DNA of 64,000 bases, from assembly GCA_000507305.1 (NCBI GenBank), contig DF239033.1:1-64000 (forward strand), given 5' to 3'. The DNA comes from Breviolum minutum Mf 1.05b.01. Its lineage: Eukaryota; Sar; Dinophyceae; Suessiales; Symbiodiniaceae. Under the pieces are notes generated by a model. That model was not told where the DNA came from. It saw only the letters and a program-made list of their open reading frames with translations, and did not search any database. Positions 58,584-64,000 of the stretch are shown here, piece after piece. The number at the start of each line of letters is the position of its first letter. Positions within the stretch are counted from its first letter, which is position 1. Made by a program: the position numbers and the translations under genes.

Positions 58584-60648
58584 ACAACAACAACATCATG
58601 GTGATCGTCATCTTCATTGTCAGCTTGTTTGCACATGGCAGTTGAGTACGTTTAGTACCGTAATATTGTCACGAGATGTCACGAGATTTGATGTGTTGAA
58701 GCCTTGGTGACCATGTCGTGGCACACCCTCGGCGCTTTGAAGCTCTTCTGAGGCGTTCTACGTGTTTTCTCAAGATTCAGGAGCTGTTGGAAGGGCAAGT
58801 GATTTAGTCCAAACCCAGCAGAACAAATTTCATGCGGGTCATGCCCTGTGCGAATATGATGTGTCGGGAAGACCTGCAAGAACATGTGAAAAGCATCGTG
58901 CACAATGCTCGCTTTATGTTTGGAGGAAACATTGAGAAAGCCTTGAGCACTATCCAGAGTGGTGGTGTTTGCACCTGGTCTGCACTCGTAGAACACCTAC
59001 CGTACTTGAAAAGTCAGCAAGCCCATGCCTGAATTGCGCAGAAGTCTGTATAAGTTTAGCTGATGTTCTAGCACACCTGATCAAAACATGTCAAACGACA
59101 CCTCCCAAAGTCTCACACAGCTGCAAAAATTGCGGCTTGAAATCTACAACAGTGACCTTTTTTTGGGGCCTGGCGTCCAAAAGCTCCTGGTACTCATCAG
59201 TGGCACCATGTGGCCGCGCCCAGGTATCAACACGGTTTTTGAGCACCTCATTCCTGAGACTTTGCCTTTTGGTGCGGGGCCAGTGAGGGAAAGATAGAAC
59301 CTCATACGGAAACAACCATTTTCATCAACATGAAGGGTTGTCTCCCATGCTATTCAACCAGTTCATACCTATCGTATTCGATATGTTTGTGAATATTGTA
59401 ATGAATATTCACACCTTGATTATGATTTTGGATGTCAATCTCCATCTCATATGAAGTCAGCAACTTTTAACCCAAATGACAGGTTCCCATATGCATTTTC
59501 AACAGATTTATCCACCTTCTTTGATATGGTTTTTACGATGGTGGGCATGGTAGGTATGGGCATGGGAGCTATAATGCATGCGAAAGAGGCGACAGCTAAT
59601 CCTGCGATGGACAGTACGTCTTTTTCCTCCTTTGCAATCGGATTTCGTTCAACTGCCCACACAACATCCACTACAACCAGCACAACGACCACAACAAACA
59701 ATAAGTGAACGTAGTTTTCTCAGTTTGTCAGTCATTGTCATTTGTTTCTTTCCCTGATTAGTATATAAGGTATGTTTCTATCACCATATCGATCATATCA
59801 ACTCTATTATGAATACAAAGCAAAACGTACAGCACAAGTATGAACAAGTAATGTTGCATCACTTCAGGCCTTCAGGCAGCTGAAAGAAGGTTATGTTTGG
59901 AGGCTACCCTTACAATACGAATTTCTTTATGAAGTTGCTGGTTCCTGAACTTGAAGCACACACACAGGTGGCCAAGGTGCATCCGGAATGGGCATCTTGC
60001 TTGCAACAATTCATGAAGCATGCTTCTGGCGCAATGAAGAGTTGGCAGGCAATTGTGGAAATTTGATGAAATTGAATGAAATTTGTCGAGGTGCCATGAG
60101 GTCAGGAGGTGTATCTCTCTCTCTCTCTCTCTCTCTGTCTTCTTTTTTTATACATAAGCCTCCCTCAGGAATTCAGTTGGACATTTAGACATTATGTGCG
60201 TCGGGAGTTCCCGATCCTTCAATTAAGCTCAATGCTTTTCATGAAGAAGTTTGATTCGAGCATGGCCCTGCACCAGAAGCGATGAGAAATGATCCTAGCA
60301 ACTTCTGGGCCTGAAAGATGCAGGTGTGATTGATAGTGTATCCTGTATCCCCTTCCTTTTTGCACCCATAAAATCTTGATCTTATCCCATACTGTAGCTG
60401 GCCAGAATCCGGCTAGCCACTTCACATTGCAAAAAAACCATTAATAATGGATCAATATCCAATTCATGTGAGTGTTTTAACCATTCCCACAGGTGCTGGC
60501 TTTTGTCATAATTTGTCCACCAACTGCAGCATCCATAGGCATTCTTTTTGCTTTACTTCGAGGTGCCTACCATGGCAAGTTTGGTTTCGATGAGTTCAGC
60601 CACAAGCGTGCCATTCTGGTGAAGTCGCTTGGTGTGGGCAGACAGTAA
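51310..60648 (+). CDS. ALDH3: ALDH3-type aldehyde dehydrogenase, at least 24 exons
   Basis: Oxidises aldehydes to acids with NAD(P)+. Exons: 51310-51392, 51832-51854, 51883-51932, 51992-52049, 52240-52278, 52676 to about 52713, 52895-52920, 53032-53056, 53528-53588, 53784-53869, 54062-54132, 54311-54377, 55248-55290, 55724-55792, 56374-56430, 57171-57235, 57388-57420, 57516-57575, 57727-57761, 57964-57986, 58881-58964, 59224-59271, 59968-59991, 60563-60648. Motifs in order: MRKTFDSGKTR, YIRPEPKGVVLIIAPWN, VPWQLTIRPLTAAIAAGN, VMKPSELNPRSAP, ETTALLNNRWDHIFYTGNG, QHLTPVTLELGGKSP (general base Glu), SGQICVAPDYIFV (catalytic Cys), PPTVIHNPKMDAPIMQEEIF (then GPVLPVLP), YDDFEML, STIQSGG, PFGGQGASGMGAYHGKFGF then DEFSHKR, ending LGVGRQ. 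The model gives about 420 residues against 450-490 usual. Parts after QHAA (exon 6) and after EKLTR (exon 15) are incomplete. No C-terminal membrane anchor is seen. The YHGK…FSHKR end marks class 3. Confidence 0.93.
51855..51882 (+). other. Putative 28-nt intron in the aldehyde dehydrogenase gene
   Basis: A GT...AG segment of only 28 nt (starting GTTTTTTTCGC, ending CCTCAAAG) separates the exon reading SHPFWRS from the one reading WRLIKMYVENHVPQLQ. Removing it restores the FWR…LIKM…EN spacing of the family; reading through it does not. Confidence 0.5.
52600..52670 (+). repeat. CT-rich microsatellite
   Basis: A CTCTCT/TTTCTC run directly precedes the exon at 52676 and doubles as its polypyrimidine tract. 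Another CT run lies at 60115-60137 and a GA run at about 62657-62675. Confidence 0.8.
58460..58612 (+). repeat. CAT/ATC trinucleotide repeat in aldehyde dehydrogenase intron
   Basis: A CATCATCAT run with CAACATCATGGTGAT interruptions lies between the exons at 57964 and 58881. His-, Ile- and Asp/Met-rich frames across it are artefacts of the repeat. Confidence 0.92.
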
Positions 60649-60905
60649 TTTGATCACCGGCGATCAGCTGGACGAGCGCAGGGGAAAACATGGAAGTCAT
60701 TTGTTATAAAGAAATCAAGCATGACTCATCAACGGGCAAAAAGAAGTTCGCTTCATGACGTACAGGTGCAGGCCAGACGCAACATTGAAAATATACAGAA
60801 TCAGGTTGTATGAGGTGTTGTGGTTTGACTGTTCCTAGCTATAATGAACTCATCGCCTGACTGTATTGTTTCCTTGGCTCCTGAATTTAAGGTCAACGCT
60901 TCCAG

Positions 60906-61213
60906 GAATGCGTGGTCCCATGATTCCATTGCCAGAGGCAGCGGGTCTTGTGGACCTGAGATTGGCTGGCTTTCTCCCATTAAAGGCTTTACTTCAAAAA
61001 CAATTCTTCAAATGTTTTGCTCATGACCTTGTGCAGTTCTTCCGTGGAGGGACCCAATCGAAGAAGACATTTCAATTGTTGACTTGGGCCAAGCCTGAAG
61101 GCGGGAAAGCCCATGCCTTCATGGGTATATCCCTTGGTGGTTGCTTGGTTTGCACTTGGGATGGTTGCCAATGTATCGCAGATTGGGATGCATGTGACAC
61201 GATGCATGTTTGA
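60906..61213 (+). CDS. 3' end of a small gene, unknown protein
   Basis: Exon 60906-60985 follows AACGCTTCCAG, reads MRGPMIPLPEAAGLVDLRLA then GFLPLK, and ends at a GC donor in phase 0. Exon 61037-61213 follows CTTGTGCAG in phase 0, reads FFRGGTQSKKTFQLLTWAKP, and ends CTWDGCQCIADWDACDTMHV then stop. The 51-nt intron is short but the frame is also open across it, so the exon could be continuous. It starts about 260 bp after the aldehyde dehydrogenase stop. No family is recognised. Confidence 0.5.
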
Positions 61214-61219
61214 TATCAC

Positions 61220-62260
61220 TTGACAATTTAAAATTGTTTGACTCCAGAGCCTACATGCCGGAGATTGTTATCCACATGATTCTACATGTCTTCTTTGGTC
61301 CGTGTGACTTATCATGTGTTTATCAGTTTATCATTATGCCATTTTCCGGTCAGTTTCTTCCTGATTTTCACTCCACTCTCTAAGCAATGCCTCGGTTTCT
61401 GTGGATCCTGGCGCAGATGAAACTGCAATTTGGCTTTGTGCCACAGAGCGTGAAGTCTTGCTGGCGTGGGGTTTATGCTGCTGTCATGGCACCGACGCTT
61501 GGTGAGCAGTTTGTGTGTTTGTGACCATAGATGAGCTGGACACTTTTCTGCAAGTGCATCCCTGATAAAAAGCAGATCCTCCATGATTGTCCTACCCCAT
61601 TCACCCTGAACCCTAGAATCAGTATGAATGACATGGTGGCCACGTGTGAAGAGTAGTGTGATTAACGTGACTACTGGCCCGGTTTTGCAATTGAATACCA
61701 TTGATGTGACAAATCGTGCGCATGTTGTCATCATTCTTCCCAAGACAGGAGTTGTTGCCCAGACGTCCGTAGACGTCCCCGCACTTGCCCCAATATTGCT
61801 GCAGTTCCAAATCCGCTGAACCTAGGATCAGAAGACTTTTTTTTGCATAAGATGGCGGTACATTTTCCGGGCCTGATTTGTCAGGTGTTAGGATTTTTTC
61901 ACTCCAGACTCAGCCTGTAGACACTGTGGAGTGTGTATGCTCTTAGCAGCATTTCAAGTGTAGCTGCAGCAGATTAATACATTTGTTGCTGGCTCTTGCA
62001 GGCAATGTTGTGGCGCTTTGCATGTGTTTACAGGGGGGGAAGTGTTGGCACAAATTTCGAACAAGTTCTGAAACTGGGTCACCACTAACCTCCTCAGTGA
62101 AGTAGAAATTGCATTTGGCTTTCCATGAAAAATAGCATGAAACACAAGGCTGGACAACCATCCTTTTATTTATTTTGAAATAGAGGAACGAGATCGCATG
62201 AAATAACATGGCACAAACCAGAGAGCATCCTCTGCTACCGAGCCTACGGCTTTTTCAAGA
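61220..62260. other. Candidate exons, strands in conflict
   Basis: On +, a piece after CTGGCGCAG at about 61410 (MKLQFGFVPQSVKSCWRGVY then AAVMAPTL, donor G/GTGAGC) and a frame ending near 61819 (RAHVVIILPKTGVVAQTSVD, ending LLQFQIR then stop) look like exons. On -, a 143-codon frame (61312-61743) containing RTIMEDLLFIRDALAEKCPA looks equally coding. The + reading has better splice sites. Confidence 0.4.
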
Positions 62261-62264
62261 ACAG

Positions 62265-62458
62265 CCTGGAGACAGCATTTGGCATGCAACACCAATGCAT
62301 TTGATGCAATGTGTTCTTTGTGCCCACTGGAACATATGCAGAAGCCTTGGAGCTTTAATAGAAGAATCTCTGACGGAGATCCGACTGGACAATTTTCACT
62401 CGCCAAACTAGGTTGGCATACTCAAGAGAAATGGCAAAGTCTTCATGCCACATTGTAG
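62265..62458 (+). CDS. Probable 3' terminal exon, unknown protein
   Basis: TTTTTCAAGAACAG opens 2 nt + 64 codons reading NAFDAMCSLCPLEHMQKPWS, then FNRRISDGDPTGQFSLAKLG, ending QEKWQSLHATL then TAG at 62456-62458. Codon choice is coding-like throughout and the stop follows naturally. A second + frame (62208-62411) begins at an ATG and is an alternative. No family is recognised. Confidence 0.5.
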
Positions 62459-63600
62459 TTGTTCGAGTGAAGTACTACGGGTTGAAGCAGTGTCCCTCAC
62501 GCCAATGGAGTTCGTAGATGGCAGAACCATATCGCACAATATATCACAATGAAACCCCACAGTTCAGAGACTCGGAAGAACTGCCCAGACAATCTCAGAC
62601 AGCAACGAAGACATTTCTGTATACTGTATACTAGACACAAATGACATACAGACAGGGAGAGAGAGAGAGAGAGGGAGCAGAGAGAGAAGAAAAAAAGGAG
62701 ATGCAGATGCAAGTCAAGAGGGTTGGTGCTTTGTCGTGAAGTTCTTGCCTTTTCCTTTGAGTTTGCTCCGGAAAATGCGAGTAGCCGAGTAGCCCAGAAT
62801 GCAGCAAAGGCCGAAAAAAGGCGCGGGGTAAAAACCAGGGAAATGCAGCTCCACAATGCACAAACCATGCTACTCGACAGGTCCATAGAGCTGGACAGAG
62901 CTGGCCAGGGCTGGAAAACGTGAAAACGTGGAACCAGGGAAGGGTCTGGCTGGCTGGCGGTCTTCGAGAGGTTTCACTCGGAAGCAGTTGATACTACTCA
63001 CAGCAGCGGCTCATCACAAATTACCATGAAATAGCAACATCAAGGGAGGATCAACGCATTCTGAGTGAGTTGCTTTTTCGGTAACTTTTGTAAAACTGAT
63101 AACACAATGGCCAGTGCACATCCACTGCTGACAATGAAGATGAGTGACTACAGCAATGGGAGGTGCTGAAGAGACCTTTCCTTTGCTTTGACGCTATTCA
63201 GCTAGTCTTTTCCATTTACCCTGTACTGACATGTCACCATGTGACGACATATATGTTTGTTGCTCAAAGCAAGTCAAATGCTTTGTTGCAGTGGTTCATA
63301 TAAAAGTTTTGTCTCCGAATCCATGGGTACTTTCAACTTATACACAACCAATTTATGGAGCTTTGTCATGGAAGATGACTCCCCTTGTGATTTGATCTCG
63401 ACGCCTTGGCTTCAGCGAATGCAGATTGGATGATTTTCACATGCAGCATCATGCAGCGGCTTCACACGTTCACAGTAAATTTTATGTGGAAATGCCCAGA
63501 AATGGTGGAGATTTGCCAAGGGGAAATCTCGTCTTATAGATCCTTCCAAGCAGGGATTTGCATCATGAATTATCATGAATCATGAACTACTTTGAGCTGA
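62459..63600. other. Mostly no supported gene; one candidate exon
   Basis: A + frame at about 62757-62880 (FAPENASSRVAQNAAKAEKR, then REMQLHNAQTMLLDR) follows CCTTTGAG and looks helical, with a possible donor near 62880. Nothing else is supported. Confidence 0.35.
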
Positions 63601-63630
63601 ACCTATATGGTTCCAAACTTGATCGGCTTA

Positions 63631-63858
63631 TTTCAGAAAGAACATGTTGACTGTGCTACAAGTACTGTACTTGTCTTCCAAAACTGTATATGGCACAAGG
63701 CATTCACATCAACAAATATTCAGTTGGAAGTGTTTGACCGAAGATCATCGCGAATGGCTAGCTCTAGTCGTTTGGTAGAGGTCCGCCTTTTGTGGAGGGG
63801 CCACGGGTGGCATTCCAGGGAGGTGAAAGGCACCTTGCGATCTCAGGTGTTGGTATAG
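63631..63858 (+). CDS. Possible terminal exon, unknown protein
   Basis: The + frame FQKEHVDCATSTVLVFQNCI continues through NIQLEVFDRRSSRMASSSRL and ends GTLRSQVLV then stop. GGAAG before TGTTTGACC could be an internal acceptor. No homology is recognised and the window ends soon after. Confidence 0.35.
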   Translation, partial: FQKEHVDCATSTVLVFQNCIWHKAFTSTNIQLEVFDRRSSRMASSSRLVEVRLLWRGHGWHSREVKGTLRSQVLV

Positions 63859-64000
63859 CAATCCTCACATATCCTCACCACCAACTCACCAACCGCAAAG
63901 TCTCGGTTCAGCTTTTAGGGTGACAGCTGCGGTGATGAAATCTGGACACATTTTGGAAGTGCCTTCTTGGGAAATAGACTCGCATAGGAGAAACTAGTAT

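Noticed and set aside
58138-58710. Poly-Met, poly-Asp and poly-His frames
   Set aside because: They come from the CAT repeat inside an aldehyde dehydrogenase intron.
1-64000. CRISPR arrays, tRNA, rRNA and operon structure
   Set aside because: No regularly spaced direct repeats with unique spacers, no TTCGANTC-type tRNA arms with paired stems, and no rRNA core sequences were seen by eye.

Overview
The window looks like nuclear DNA of a dinoflagellate, most likely a Symbiodiniaceae-type alga. Genes are split into very short exons (often 25-110 bp). Splice acceptors are almost always AG followed by G. Many introns start with GC or GA instead of GT, and in two genes these odd donors are fixed by reading phase and protein homology. 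No prokaryotic operon, rRNA, tRNA or CRISPR signal was seen. Most of the sequence is intron or intergenic DNA with AT-rich microsatellites and trinucleotide repeats.

Two genes are recognised by homology, both on the + strand. The first (37566-40696, 7 exons, 303 aa) is an NmrA-like atypical short-chain dehydrogenase of the plant At5g02240 type with a hydrophobic N-terminal leader. The second (51310-60648, at least 24 exons) is a class-3-type (ALDH3/fatty-aldehyde) aldehyde dehydrogenase with its catalytic Glu and Cys motifs. A third gene (47035-48782) is a small 168-aa orphan whose seven exons join in phase. Further partial + strand genes are supported by acceptor plus open exon plus donor or stop: 7619-8980, 10260-10670, 11058-12120, 14334-15761 (possible PAS domain), 24693-24877, 32086-32452, 42016-43655, 45233-45828, 60906-61213 and 62265-62458.

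One probable gene cluster runs on the - strand (28310-30700). It is divergent from the 32-kb + strand gene, with a 600-bp GAT repeat between them. Next to it lies the most unusual object in the window: a 550-bp fold-back element (27727-28276) with about 230-bp inverted arms, flanked by a 6-bp direct repeat and carrying a lysine/glutamate-rich, AT-rich reading frame with two CxxC knuckles.

Other non-genic items are a perfect 29-bp hairpin (1455-1522), a degenerate match to the dinoflagellate spliced leader (13420-13440), a short inverted-repeat element inside the dehydrogenase gene (39655-39766), a putative 28-nt intron (51855-51882), and several micro- and minisatellites. Many open stretches look coding on more than one strand; these are given low confidence or listed as rejected. 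No pathway links the recognised genes beyond both main enzymes being NAD(P)-dependent.
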